Notes under the pieces: generated by a model | Told to the model about the DNA's origin: nothing | The model's input: only the letters and a program-made list of their open reading frames with translations | The model's database searches: none | Shown here: one piece after another, positions 8,613 through 17,005 of the stretch | Layout of the letters: the number at the start of each line of letters is the position of its first letter | How positions within the stretch are numbered: the stretch's first letter is position 1 | Assembly: GCF_024294785.1 (NCBI RefSeq) | Contig: NZ_JANCLT010000002.1 | Span: 1 to 64,000 of the forward strand | DNA: 64,000 nucleotides | Direction of reading: 5' to 3' | From: Ectobacillus ponti | GTDB taxonomy: Bacteria; Bacillota; Bacilli; Bacillales; Bacillaceae_G | Made by a program: the position numbers and the translations under genes

Positions 8613-9170
8613 TTACTCACTCGGATAATGAATGACCATGAAGCATTTGACGGTGGAGGAACCGGAATTTCGGTATACATGAGGCCGGTCTGCTTGGAAA
8701 TGAATGGAGCTGTCCTGCTCCACTACATATATTTCTTGCTCCAGCAAAATTTCTAAAGTGCCTGCGGAAACCATAATGTATTCTTCCATTCCTGCATGAT
8801 GAGCCTCTGATTCATGAATGCATCCTGGTTCCAGCACGATGGAAAACATCTCGAATTGTTTCTTAGGATGAAAAGGGAACAAGGAATACACACGGTATTT
8901 CCCGTCGTCCTCCACGATGGGGTCCACAGTATCTGTGGAAACAATTGTAATAGAGGGTGCTTCTTCTTTAATCAAGGAAGAAAAGGACAACCGCAGTCCA
9001 TTGGCAATCTTCCAAAGGGTTGTTACGGTGGGATTGGACTCTCCTCTTTCGATTTGTCCCAGCATCGCTTTGCTGACCCCTGTCATTTCAGAAACCTTAT
9101 CCAGACTAAGACCACGCTCTTTTCGTATTCGGGATAGGTTCTTGCCAATACTCAGGTTGATTTGGTGCAT
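8613..9170 (-). CDS. XRE-family regulator with C-terminal cupin domain
   Basis: 185 residues. An N-terminal helix-turn-helix (about 8-62, with LSLDKVSEMTGVSKAMLGQIERG) is followed by a cupin domain (about 105-182) holding the metal-site-like pattern HESEAHHAGMEEYIMV and a closing RPHVYRN. This architecture binds small effectors. As first gene of the azlCD operon it is the likely local regulator; B. subtilis uses the Lrp-type AzlB instead. The ATG lies 13 bp after a GGAGGCC-like site. Confidence 0.9.
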   Translation of the reverse strand: MHQINLSIGKNLSRIRKERGLSLDKVSEMTGVSKAMLGQIERGESNPTVTTLWKIANGLRLSFSSLIKEEAPSITIVSTDTVDPIVEDDGKYRVYSLFPFHPKKQFEMFSIVLEPGCIHESEAHHAGMEEYIMVSAGTLEILLEQEIYVVEQDSSIHFQADRPHVYRNSGSSTVKCFMVIHYPSE

Positions 9171-9335
9171 ACCGGCCTCCGTAAGAATAGAATCATGTGC
9201 GTTATAGCATACATTTGATTATTATATCATACAGAATAAAAAAACGGGTGTCCATATGTATGAATTGAAATCCAATTTTCAGCCCGCTCTTTTCCCTCCT
9301 ATGGGTACATGATTCGGCAGGATGCTTCGCTTGAA

Positions 9336-9372
9336 AATAGAAAAACTGCACTAAGCTATGCCCAGTGCAGTT
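9336..9372 (-). terminator. Terminator of minJ
   Basis: Minus-strand stem AACTGCACT/AGTGCAGTT with an 11-nt loop, followed by TTTCTATTTT. It ends the minJ transcript 45 bp after its stop codon. Confidence 0.85.
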
Positions 9373-9416
9373 CTATGAATGCTGAAAAAAATTTTAAGGA
9401 AAGGCGTAAGGTTACA

Positions 9417-10610
9417 CTAGATCGCCTCTGTATCCAGCTTATGCTCCCGCTCGACGAAAATGATGCCAAGCTCATGATGCTCGCCGGCAAACAGCCCGCG
9501 CCGGACGTTGCGCAGTTCGCCGTCCGTATCCAGCACGTCAATGGAGCAAAATGCGCCGGAGGTATTCAACTGCAGCGCTTCGTAAAACTCTCGCGGACTG
9601 GCGGGCACAGTGCCGTTGACCCGCGTAATGATTTCTCCGGCCTTCAGACCCAGCTCCCGTGCCGGCGAGCCTGGAATGGTATCCAAAATGGTCAGCCCAC
9701 CGTTTCGCGCCTTGAAATAGGCAGGCAGCTTGTCATCCTCCAGCCGCTCGCGCACCATGATGGTAAATCGGCCCAGCATGGCAATGCCTGCCGCCGCCAC
9801 TGCAACGCCCGGCAGCCAGTAGCTGGCCGCTCCCAGCAGCAGGACAAGCAGGCCAAGTCCGGCAACGCGGCGGCCTGTGTATGCAATTGCAGCGTGCGGC
9901 AGCATGCCGCGCACGGATCTGGCAAAGCCGATGCCAAACGGCACAAGGAACAGAGAGAAGGTCTCCGCCCCTGTATGGATGACCGGCCACCAATCGAACA
10001 GGCGTGTAAGGGCTTCCCCCGGCACCGGCACGAATACAGGCACGAACCAAAACTTCTGAATCACGTGCACACCGATCGGCAGGCCCCGTTTTCCTTTCCA
10101 AAGCCGCGGCGTCGTCTCATCAGCCGCTTTTCCCGCAATAAGCAGGCCCTCCGCCAGCAGCAAAAGCCCCATGAGAACAGCCAGCGCCGTTAAGCTTGTC
10201 TCGCCGCGGTCCTGCAGCCATGTATCCAAAGCTGTATTCGTTTTGATGCTTGGGAGGAACAAGAACAGCAGTGTGGTGAAACCCAGGCTGTAGGCCGGCG
10301 ATGCAAAGCGGAATTGCAGCAGCAGGGCAAATACCGCCGTCCACAGGGCAATCAACAGCAGGCTTGCCGTTGAAAGCACGATGCCTGCTACGACCATGAC
10401 CGCGGAAAGAAACAGCCCGAGGCCGATGCCTGGAAGCAGCGAACTTTGCAGCTCGCGGCCGGACGGATACACCTTAGAATGAAAATCATGCCGCTCCCGG
10501 CTGACCCGGAGCCTGCCGGCCAGCAGATTGGCGATGATAAAAATATATAGGACCGGGTGCAGCAGGAACCGCCCGACTCCCGCCGCAGCTTCCCATAACC
10601 AGTTTTCCAA
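9417..10610 (-). CDS. minJ: MinJ-like division-site topology protein with PDZ domain
   Basis: 397 residues, the same length as B. subtilis MinJ (YvjD). About six to eight membrane segments fill residues 10-290. A C-terminal PDZ domain follows (about 295-385) with GGLTILDTIPGSPARELGLK and GEIITRVNG. Its neighbours ctpB and ftsXE are the same as in B. subtilis, which supports the assignment. MinJ links DivIVA to MinCD and restricts FtsZ assembly near poles. The start is TTG at 10610 with AAGGAGG about 10 nt upstream; the frame has no better ATG. Confidence 0.88.
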   Translation of the reverse strand: MENWLWEAAAGVGRFLLHPVLYIFIIANLLAGRLRVSRERHDFHSKVYPSGRELQSSLLPGIGLGLFLSAVMVVAGIVLSTASLLLIALWTAVFALLLQFRFASPAYSLGFTTLLFLFLPSIKTNTALDTWLQDRGETSLTALAVLMGLLLLAEGLLIAGKAADETTPRLWKGKRGLPIGVHVIQKFWFVPVFVPVPGEALTRLFDWWPVIHTGAETFSLFLVPFGIGFARSVRGMLPHAAIAYTGRRVAGLGLLVLLLGAASYWLPGVAVAAAGIAMLGRFTIMVRERLEDDKLPAYFKARNGGLTILDTIPGSPARELGLKAGEIITRVNGTVPASPREFYEALQLNTSGAFCSIDVLDTDGELRNVRRGLFAGEHHELGIIFVEREHKLDTEAI

Positions 10611-10670
10611 AGGACCCCCGCCTCCTTCTTGTCATTTTCGCTCATCTATCATAGTTCTATCATGAAGCAG

Positions 10671-10702
10671 AAAAAAAGTATACAGGCGTACCTGTATACT
10701 TT
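10671..10702 (-). terminator. Terminator of ctpB
   Basis: Perfect 12-bp stem AAAGTATACAGG/CCTGTATACTTT with a 4-nt loop and a seven-base T-run on the minus strand. It lies between ctpB and minJ, so minJ is probably transcribed from its own promoter or by readthrough. Confidence 0.92.
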
Positions 10703-10727
10703 CGACAAATCTTACAATATCCCTGTC

Positions 10728-12164
10728 TTATTTTGCCACCAATTTCAGCGCTGCTTCGAGCTGCAGATCATTGTCGCCGGAGCGGATTTTATCAATGATT
10801 TTATTCTGCAGCATCTCGGCTGTTTCCTTATCGATTTCGCCGGTTTCCTTCAGCTTGTTTGTCTGCTGGAAGGCCTTCACGGCTGCTTCGGTTTCCTTGC
10901 TGAAGTAGCCATCCTCGCGCCCCGGCTCGAAGCCAAGGTCCTTCAGCAGCGTCTGGGCATTCTTAATTTGCTCATTGTTCATGTTGTAGGCCAGCTTCTT
11001 TTCAAACTGAATCGGCGCCGCATAGTAGTACGCCGGCTGCTTCACTTCATATGTCGGCATGATGCCTTTCTTGTGGATCCAGTTGCCGTCCGGCGTCAGC
11101 CACTTGAACATCGTCAGCTTGATGTTGCTGCCGTCCGGAAGCGGAACAGCCTGTTGCACGGTTCCTTTTCCGAAGGACTTCACGCCGACAAGCGGATAGT
11201 TTTCGGCTTCCTTCAGGGCTCCAGCCAAGATCTCGGAGGCCGACGCGCTGCCGTTATCGATAAGCACAGAGATTGGATATGGCTTGCGCTCCTTCAAATC
11301 CGTATAATACTTATCCTTCTTGCCTTCGCGGTTTTCCACCTGCAGCATCGGCTTCTTGTCTGTCACGAGGAGCTTCAGAATGTCCTCCACGCTCGTCAGG
11401 TAGCCGCCCGGGTTTCCGCGCACGTCAATGACAAGACCCTTGATGCCCTTCTTCTCGAGCTCCTGCAGCTGCTGCTTGAACTCCTTGGCTGTATCCTCGG
11501 AGAAGGAGGTGATTTGAATATAACCGATATCCTTGCCGCTTTCCTGCTTCACGGAGCTGAACACTGTCAGCAGCGGAATTTTATCGCGTTTGATTTTAAA
11601 GGTGAGTGTATTGTCCACACCCGGGCGCTTAATTTCCAGTGCCACAGTCGTGCCCTTTTTGCCCCGGATTTTCAGCACAGCTTCCTCACGCGTTAGGTCC
11701 TTCACGCTTTTGCCGTCCACCGTCATAATTTGATCATTGGGCTTCAAGCCTGCTTTTTCTGCCGGAGAATCCTTGATCGGTGATACGATGATGAGCTTGC
11801 CGTCTGTCTTGTTCACTTCGGCGCCAATGCCCTCCAATGTGGAATCAAGGGATTGCTCAAACTGTACAGCTGTCTGTTTGTCCATGTAGGTGGAATACGG
11901 ATCCTCAAGTGTGCCGAGCATACCTTGAATGGCGCCCTCCACCAGCTTGTCATCCTTGACATTCTCGACATACTTGGAGTCGATGAGGTCATAGGCCTGA
12001 CGGATTTTCGCCAGGTCGTCCTCCTTTGTCTCTGAACTCGATTGATATGGGAAGCTGCCCTGGGCCAATGCCTGCCCATACAAGTACCGGAATCCGGCAT
12101 ATGTGCCGCCCGACCCGATCAGAAACGCCACAATAATAAGAATAACAGCTGTTCTACGTTTCAA
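10728..12164 (-). CDS. ctpB: Carboxy-terminal processing serine protease, S41 family
   Basis: 478 residues. An N-terminal membrane anchor (VILIIVAFLIGSGGTYAGF) is followed by a PDZ domain (about 90-190, GIGAEVNKTDGKLIIVSPI). The S41 catalytic core carries the nucleophile in NGSASASEILAGAL (Ser near 305) and Lys in FGKGTVQ (near 333). A C-terminal peptidoglycan-binding domain follows (about 400-470, LKDLGFEPGREDGYF). In B. subtilis CtpB cleaves SpoIVFA to trigger sigma-K activation in sporulation; the same neighbours (minJ, ftsX) are present here. An S41 paralogue with another role cannot be excluded. Confidence 0.92.
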   Translation of the reverse strand: MKRRTAVILIIVAFLIGSGGTYAGFRYLYGQALAQGSFPYQSSSETKEDDLAKIRQAYDLIDSKYVENVKDDKLVEGAIQGMLGTLEDPYSTYMDKQTAVQFEQSLDSTLEGIGAEVNKTDGKLIIVSPIKDSPAEKAGLKPNDQIMTVDGKSVKDLTREEAVLKIRGKKGTTVALEIKRPGVDNTLTFKIKRDKIPLLTVFSSVKQESGKDIGYIQITSFSEDTAKEFKQQLQELEKKGIKGLVIDVRGNPGGYLTSVEDILKLLVTDKKPMLQVENREGKKDKYYTDLKERKPYPISVLIDNGSASASEILAGALKEAENYPLVGVKSFGKGTVQQAVPLPDGSNIKLTMFKWLTPDGNWIHKKGIMPTYEVKQPAYYYAAPIQFEKKLAYNMNNEQIKNAQTLLKDLGFEPGREDGYFSKETEAAVKAFQQTNKLKETGEIDKETAEMLQNKIIDKIRSGDNDLQLEAALKLVAK

Positions 12165-12215
12165 TGCGGAATTCTCCTTTCCTGTTGCTTCTATGTACGA
12201 TGCCCCACGCTTTTG

Positions 12216-12245
12216 AAAAAGGCATCACACTCCTTGTGTGATGCC
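12216..12245 (-). terminator. Terminator of ftsEX
   Basis: Perfect 10-bp stem GGCATCACAC/GTGTGATGCC with a 5-nt loop and five-base T-run on the minus strand, about 45 bp after the ftsX stop. Confidence 0.92.
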
Positions 12246-12288
12246 GTGCTCTAAGACTACTATATGAAAAGCTTGTACGAAATATGTT

Positions 12289-13182
12289 TTAAATGCGCAG
12301 GAATTTCCGGATGGACATGACACTGCCCAGCATACCCATGATGGCGCCGATCCCAGCCAGCAGCAGCGCAATGTACCACATGTACGGGTTGAACGGCAGC
12401 ATTTCCAGCACGGTGCCCTCCAGCTTTCCTGTCAGGATATCATAGATAAAGCCATACGATGCCATTGTCAGGATAATCGGCACAATGGAACCAAGCACAC
12501 CGAGGAAGAAGCCCTCAAGCAGGAACGGCCAGCGGATGAACCAGTTGGTCGCGCCGACAAGCTTCATAATCTGAATTTCCGTCCGGCGGGCATAAATGGT
12601 GATCTTGATCGTATTGGAAATCAGGAACATTGCCGTGAACAGCAACCCAAGAATCAAGCCGCCGCCGATGTAGCGGATCCAGCCAATTGCGTTAAACAGC
12701 TTTTCCACCTGGCCCTTGCCGTACTGGACGAGGCTTACATACTGCATCTTTTCAATTTTGTGAGCAACGGAAATCGTATCGCGCGGCTCCTTTGTTTTGA
12801 CAACAAATACGTCCTTCAGCGGATTATCCTGCTCAAACAATTCAAAGGATTTGCCGCTCTCGCCAAAGCTCTTAATGACTCGCTTCAGCTCTTCCTCTTT
12901 GGAGGAAAACTTCACGGAATCGACTTGGCTGATAGACCCCAGCTGCGCACGGAGCTTTTCCTGGTCATCCTTGCTTGCTGCCGGGTCCACATGCACCCGG
13001 ATTTCCACATCATTCTCTACCTTCGCCGTAAAGTGGTTCATATTCAGGATGACGGTCAAGAACACACCGACCAGCAAAAGCGTGATGGTGACCGCACTTA
13101 CAGAGGCAAACGTCATCCAGCCATTGCGTGCCAGATTTTTCAGGCCTTCCCGCACATGGCGACCGAGGACTTTAGCTGTCAT
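12289..13182 (-). CDS. ftsX: Cell-division ABC transporter permease FtsX
   Basis: 297 residues, matching the usual length. Topology is the FtsX one: membrane segment near 25-45 (VSAVTITLLLVGVFLTVIL), a large extracellular loop of about 120 residues, then three segments in the C-terminal half. The ATG at 13182 lies 8 nt after GGAGG; the earlier ATG at 13188 is too close to that site. It overlaps ftsE by 11 bp. FtsEX controls extracellular peptidoglycan hydrolases; in B. subtilis it activates CwlO, and a CwlO-type gene is encoded at 22976-24118. Confidence 0.95.
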   Translation of the reverse strand: MTAKVLGRHVREGLKNLARNGWMTFASVSAVTITLLLVGVFLTVILNMNHFTAKVENDVEIRVHVDPAASKDDQEKLRAQLGSISQVDSVKFSSKEEELKRVIKSFGESGKSFELFEQDNPLKDVFVVKTKEPRDTISVAHKIEKMQYVSLVQYGKGQVEKLFNAIGWIRYIGGGLILGLLFTAMFLISNTIKITIYARRTEIQIMKLVGATNWFIRWPFLLEGFFLGVLGSIVPIILTMASYGFIYDILTGKLEGTVLEMLPFNPYMWYIALLLAGIGAIMGMLGSVMSIRKFLRI

Positions 13183-13858
13183 ATCCATACCCTCCCTCAA
13201 TCTCATCGCGCACAATCTTACCGCCTTCAATGGCCAGCACGCGGTTGCGGAATGTGTTTACGATATCTGCATTGTGCGTTGCCATAATAATGGTTGTGCC
13301 CTGCTTATTGATTTCTTTAAAAATCTCCATAATCTCCCAGGATGTATTGATATCCAGGTTTCCTGTCGGCTCGTCCGCGATGACAACCTGCGGCTTGTTC
13401 ACGATGGCACGCGCAATGGCCACACGCTGCTGCTCGCCGCCGGACAATTGGTTTGGCAGCGCATCTGTCTTGTGGGACAGGCGGACAAGCTTCAATACCT
13501 CTGCCACCTTCTGGCGGATGGCGCTCTTCTCTTCCCCGATTACCTCCAGTGCGAACGCCACATTTTCATACACTGTCAGCTTTGGAAGCAACTTAAAATC
13601 TTGGAAAATAACGCCAATGCGACGGCGGAAATATGGAATATCCCGCTCCTGCATCGTCTCCAGCTGCATGCCGTTCACACGGATGGAGCCGGAAGTCGGC
13701 TTCTGCTCCCGGTACATCATTTTGATGAAGGTTGATTTTCCCGCACCGCTCGGACCGACGACATAAACAAACTCGCCCTGCTTGATGGTGACGGAAATCC
13801 CATTCACGGCCTTGGCGCCGTTCGGGTACGTCTTGTACACATTCGTCATTGTTATCAT
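13172..13858 (-). CDS. ftsE: Cell-division ABC transporter ATPase FtsE
   Basis: 228 residues. Walker A GPSGAGKSTFIKMMYREQKP, signature LSGGEQQRVAIARAI, Walker B VVIADEPTGNLD and H-loop His in MATHNADIV are all intact. First gene of the ftsEX operon. A triple WalR-type direct repeat lies about 130-160 bp upstream (13988-14015). Confidence 0.96.
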   Translation of the reverse strand: MITMTNVYKTYPNGAKAVNGISVTIKQGEFVYVVGPSGAGKSTFIKMMYREQKPTSGSIRVNGMQLETMQERDIPYFRRRIGVIFQDFKLLPKLTVYENVAFALEVIGEEKSAIRQKVAEVLKLVRLSHKTDALPNQLSGGEQQRVAIARAIVNKPQVVIADEPTGNLDINTSWEIMEIFKEINKQGTTIIMATHNADIVNTFRNRVLAIEGGKIVRDEIEGGYGYDS

Positions 13859-13987
13859 TACGGATCACCTAAGTATCATATATTTTTCGTTCGACATATT
13901 GTGCGAATATATAAATAATTTCCCCAAAATTCTACGCTTCATTTCCAGCTACGTTCTTCATTGTAACATCATTATTTTTCAACTTTA

Positions 13988-14015
13988 GATACATTTCTGT
14001 TACATTTATGTTACA
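13988..14015 (-). promoter_or_regulatory. Triple WalR-type box upstream of ftsEX
   Basis: Reading the minus strand, TGTAAC (14015-14010), 5 bp, TGTAAC (14004-13999), 5 bp, TGTATC (13993-13988). The WalR consensus is TGTWAH-N5-TGTWAH; the first two hexamers match perfectly and the third matches in five of six positions. The 11-bp period places all three on one helix face. The ftsE start is about 130 bp downstream. Binding is inferred from sequence only. Confidence 0.7.
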
Positions 14016-14090
14016 AGAAAAGCGAAAGCAGCCCGCTTAGCCATCCGAAGGGAGGTTCCGGCTCCCCAGAAGCGCTTTTTGCAAAATAAA

Positions 14091-14113
14091 AAGAGGCGGC
14101 CGCCTGCGTTGCG
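14091..14113 (-). terminator. Terminator of cccB
   Basis: Minus-strand AAGAGGTG pairs with CGCCTCTT (8 bp with one G-U), followed by TTTATTTT, just after the cccB stop. Confidence 0.75.
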
Positions 14114-14131
14114 TCACCTCTTCCTTGTCTC

Positions 14132-14485
14132 TTACTTCTTTTCAGCCAGCCAGGACGCCACTTTATCCACATCGCCGCCTTGGATGATTCCCTTCGGCAT
14201 CGCGCCGCGTCCGTTTGTAATAATGTTCTTGATTTCATCTGCAGTATACTTGCTGCCAACCTTGGTCAGGTTTGGACCAACAGCGCCCTGCAGGTTTTCG
14301 CCGTGGCAGCTGGCGCAATTTTGCTTAAACACCTTATCTGCATCTCCGGCGCTTGCCGTTTGGGTGGAAGCGGAAGATCCGCTGCCGCCGGATGAGGAAG
14401 AGGTGCTCTTATCGCTGCTGCCGCACGCGCCGAGTCCGAGCGTCAGGACAGCGCCGAGTGCCACTACAAGAAACTTTTTGTTCAT
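14132..14485 (-). CDS. cccB: Lipoprotein cytochrome c-551
   Basis: 117 residues. A lipoprotein signal ends in the lipobox LGACG (Cys about 21). A Ser/Gly-rich linker leads to a single cytochrome c domain with the haem site CASCH and the distal Met in GAMPKG. Small membrane-anchored electron carrier for the respiratory chain. Its place between ftsE and yvjA is the same as in B. subtilis. Confidence 0.94.
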   Translation of the reverse strand: MNKKFLVVALGAVLTLGLGACGSSDKSTSSSSGGSGSSASTQTASAGDADKVFKQNCASCHGENLQGAVGPNLTKVGSKYTADEIKNIITNGRGAMPKGIIQGGDVDKVASWLAEKK

Positions 14486-14558
14486 GCCTATGCCCCCTCT
14501 TGGAAATGTTTACATACCACAATTTCATTATAGACACTTTACTCACATTTGAAAAAGA

Positions 14559-15428
14559 TTAAGCGCGCTTAAAGCCTTCCCCAAGCACCTCAGATGCATC
14601 GGTCACAATGACAAATGCAGCAGGATCAAGGGCTCTGACCAGTTGTTTCAATTTTGTGAACTCATTTTGCTGGATCACACACATCAGCACCGGCCGGTCA
14701 TCATTCGTAAAACCGCCCCGTCCCGGCAGACGCGTCACACCCCGGTCAATCTCAAACAGGATGCCATTGCGCACTTCCTCTTCCTGATTGGTGATGATAA
14801 AGGCCATTTTGGAGCGCGAAAGGCCGACCTGCACGAGGTCAATGGTTTTGCTGGTGACATACAGGGAAATGAGTGCGTACATCCCGCTCTCCAAGCTGAA
14901 CACGATGGCCGATGCCAGCACAATCATGCCATCAATGAGTGCTACACACAGCCCAAGAGACAGCCCCGTATATTTATGAACAATTTGCGCAGCCAGGTCT
15001 GTCCCGCCGGTGGAGGCCTTGCCGCGGAATACAATTCCAAGGCCCAACCCAACCGAAATGCCTCCAAACAGCGCACCCAACAGCGGATTTATTGTGGCCG
15101 GCGGCAAATCCTTGGACAAATACACCACGAACGGCAGAAAGATTGTGCCAACCAGTGTCTTCGCGCCAAACTGGCGGCCAAGCAGGACCACGCCCGCAAT
15201 GAAAAGCGGAATATTGAATGCCCATTGGACATAGGCCGGCTCCCAGCCAAGCGTTGTAAACAAAATGGTACTGATCCCGCTGACTCCGCCCGAAGCGACT
15301 TTATTCGGCAGCAAAAACACATTGAAGGCCAATGCAATAATGGCTGAGCCGATTAAAATGTATAAGTACTCCAACACAAAATCAAGGGGTGTTTGCCTCA
15401 GACGGCTTGCTTCCCGTTTTCTTGCCAT
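14559..15428 (-). CDS. yvjA: YitT-family membrane protein (DUF2179 C-terminus)
   Basis: 289 residues. The N-terminal half has about five membrane segments (including YILIGSAIIALAFNVFLLPN and the glycine-rich GISVGLGLGIVFRGKASTGG). The soluble C-terminal DUF2179 domain (about 215-280) includes GRGGFTNDDRPVLMCVI. Family function is not firmly established. The neighbours and gene order match B. subtilis yvjA. Confidence 0.9.
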   Translation of the reverse strand: MARKREASRLRQTPLDFVLEYLYILIGSAIIALAFNVFLLPNKVASGGVSGISTILFTTLGWEPAYVQWAFNIPLFIAGVVLLGRQFGAKTLVGTIFLPFVVYLSKDLPPATINPLLGALFGGISVGLGLGIVFRGKASTGGTDLAAQIVHKYTGLSLGLCVALIDGMIVLASAIVFSLESGMYALISLYVTSKTIDLVQVGLSRSKMAFIITNQEEEVRNGILFEIDRGVTRLPGRGGFTNDDRPVLMCVIQQNEFTKLKQLVRALDPAAFVIVTDASEVLGEGFKRA

Positions 15429-15589
15429 ACGACATCCTCCCGAATCATCCCATTCTCTCTTTTTCTATTTAGCCTTCCCCAAAATCAAGAGATAGCCTTG
15501 TCTTTTACGAAAAAGCAGCCGGGTGCTTGTTATTTTCCGGCTTTTTACAGCAGGTGTGTACCTTGCTATGATAAAAGCAGCACTTCCAC

Positions 15590-15622
15590 AAAAAAAGAGA
15601 AGCTGCCCCACGCAACTTCTCT
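15590..15622 (-). terminator. Strong terminator in the prfB-yvjA gap
   Basis: Minus-strand AGAGAAGTTGC/GCAGCTTCTCT stem (11 bp with one G-U) and 5-nt loop, followed by seven T. It lies about 200 bp downstream of prfB, after another terminator-like hairpin, so it may end a separate short transcript. The 387 bp gap 15429-15815 contains this element, the two repeats listed next and no convincing protein gene. Confidence 0.85.
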
Positions 15623-15685
15623 CCCCTGTTCTCCTCCAGAGATATAAGAGCAAGTTCCTTCCAAGCATTCCTCTTTGTAATAAAA

Positions 15686-15741
15686 GCCGGCCAAGAGCCG
15701 GCTTTTTTCTTGAGCTTTTTGGCGGCCGGCTCTTGGCCGGC
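15686..15741. repeat. Nested inverted repeat GCCGGCCAAGAGCCGGC
   Basis: The 17-mer at 15686-15702 is the exact reverse complement of that at 15725-15741. Each copy is itself a GCCGGC-5-GCCGGC hairpin followed by T-rich sequence outward on one strand, so the unit can terminate transcription on either strand or fold as one long hairpin. On the minus strand it is the first good terminator after prfB. Confidence 0.8.
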
Positions 15742-15755
15742 TTCGCTTTTCTTTA

Positions 15756-15810
15756 TGTCTAGCTACGGGGACTGGCTTCCTGCCAGGAAGCCGAGCGAGT
15801 CCCCTCCGCT
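15756..15810. repeat. REP-like palindromic element starting GTCTAGCT
   Basis: After TGTCTAGCTAC the sequence folds as GGGGACT (15767-15773) with AGTCCCC (15798-15804), enclosing GGCTTCC-TGCCA-GGAAGCC. The start GTCTAGCT and end TCCCCTCCG resemble short dispersed palindromes I know from Bacillus and Geobacillus intergenic regions. Only one copy is present in this window, so its repetitive nature is inferred. Confidence 0.5.
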
Positions 15811-15815
15811 TTTTC

Positions 15816-16917
15816 TTAGGCCATCTTAGATCGCAGGTAGGCGTCGATGAAGACATCGATGTCGCCGTCCATGACCGCCTGCACGTTGCCCACCTCTGTG
15901 TTGGTACGATGGTCTTTGACCATGGAGTACGGGTGGAATACGTAGGAGCGGATTTGGCTGCCCCAGCCGATTTCCTTCTGCTCGCCGCGGATTTCATCCA
16001 GCTCGGCCTGCTGCTCATCCAGCTTCTTCTGGTACAGCTTCGCCTTCAGCATGTTCATCGCGCGCTCACGGTTTTTGATCTGGGAGCGCTCCGTCTGGCA
16101 GGTTACAACCGTGTTCGTCGGAACGTGCGTAATCCGGACAGCGGAGTCCGTCGTGTTGATGTGCTGGCCGCCGGCGCCGCTCGCACGGTAGGTGTCAATT
16201 TTCAAGTCTTCTGTGCGGATTTCGATTTCAATCGTGTCGTCGAACTCCGGCATGACCTCACAGGATACGAAGGACGTATGGCGGCGGCCCGAAGAGTCAA
16301 ACGGCGAAATACGGACAAGACGGTGTACGCCCTTTTCCGCTTTCAGGTAGCCGTAAGCATTGTGGCCCTTAATCGCCAGCGTGACGCTCTTGATGCCCGC
16401 TTCATCGCCCGGCAGGTAATCCAGTGTTTCCACCTTGAAGCCGCGCTTTTCAGCCCAGCGTGTATACATGCGCAGCAGCTGGGAACCCCAGTCCTGGGAC
16501 TCAGTTCCGCCGGCGCCCGGATGCAATTCAAGGATGGCATTGTTTTTGTCATATGGCTCGTTCAGCAGCTGCTGCAGCTCATATTCGTTCATTTGCTGGG
16601 TCAGCGCCTTGACTTCCAGCTCCAGCTCATTCTTCATGTCCTCGTCGTACTCTTCCTTCAGCAGCTCATGCGTCAGCTCCAGGTTCTCGTAGCTGTCATG
16701 CATATCCTGGAACTTTACCACCTGCTCTTTCAGTGCGTTGACTTCATTGATGACAACCTGGGCCGCCTTCTGGTCATCCCAGAATGTCGGGTCCAGCATG
16801 GTCTCTTCTAGCTCAGTAATGCGGGATTGCTTATTACCGAGGTCAAAGAGACCCCCTGAAGTCCGCTAATCGCTTAGCCATTTTCTCTAACTCTTGTCGA
16901 ATCTCTGTCAATTCCAT
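15816..16917 (-). CDS. prfB: Peptide chain release factor 2 (programmed +1 frameshift)
   Basis: RF2, reading UGA and UAA stop codons. The gene starts at ATG 16917 (binding site AGGAG/AAGGA) with 24 codons ending CTT at 16846. An in-frame TGA follows (16845-16843). Skipping T16845 continues in the +1 frame from 16844 as DLGNKQSRI, giving a 366-residue protein, the usual length. The anticodon-like SPF region is AFDS-type PFDSSGRR; the catalytic GGQ is in [11 protein letters not shown]. Downstream of secA as in B. subtilis. Annotation that starts at the internal ATG 16799 would lose the N-terminus. Confidence 0.97.
16843..16857 (-). promoter_or_regulatory. prfB autoregulatory frameshift site
   Basis: Minus strand: AGGGGG (16857-16852), then TCT, CTT, TGA, C. 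This is the classical RF2 recoding site: an internal Shine-Dalgarno-like run just upstream of a CUU slip codon and a UGA stop followed by C. Low RF2 lets the ribosome shift +1 and make more RF2. Confidence 0.97.
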
Positions 16918-17005
16918 TTCCTTCACTCCTACTCATATATGCAACAAGGGAAACTCCCCCGTCCAAGACAGCCGGGAGAGTCTCTTCGTTTTATTGTATT
17001 ATCAT

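Noticed and set aside
9309-11696. Plus-strand frames 9309-10193 and 10629-11696
   Set aside because: Shadows of minJ and ctpB; no plausible start sites or domains.
15465-15668. Minus-strand 67-codon frame in the prfB-yvjA gap
   Set aside because: It spans a strong terminator hairpin and T-run and has no ribosome binding site.
15612-15700. T-box or other amino-acid-responsive leader
   Set aside because: No specifier loop or TGGNACCGCG antiterminator bulge could be found; only terminator-like hairpins.
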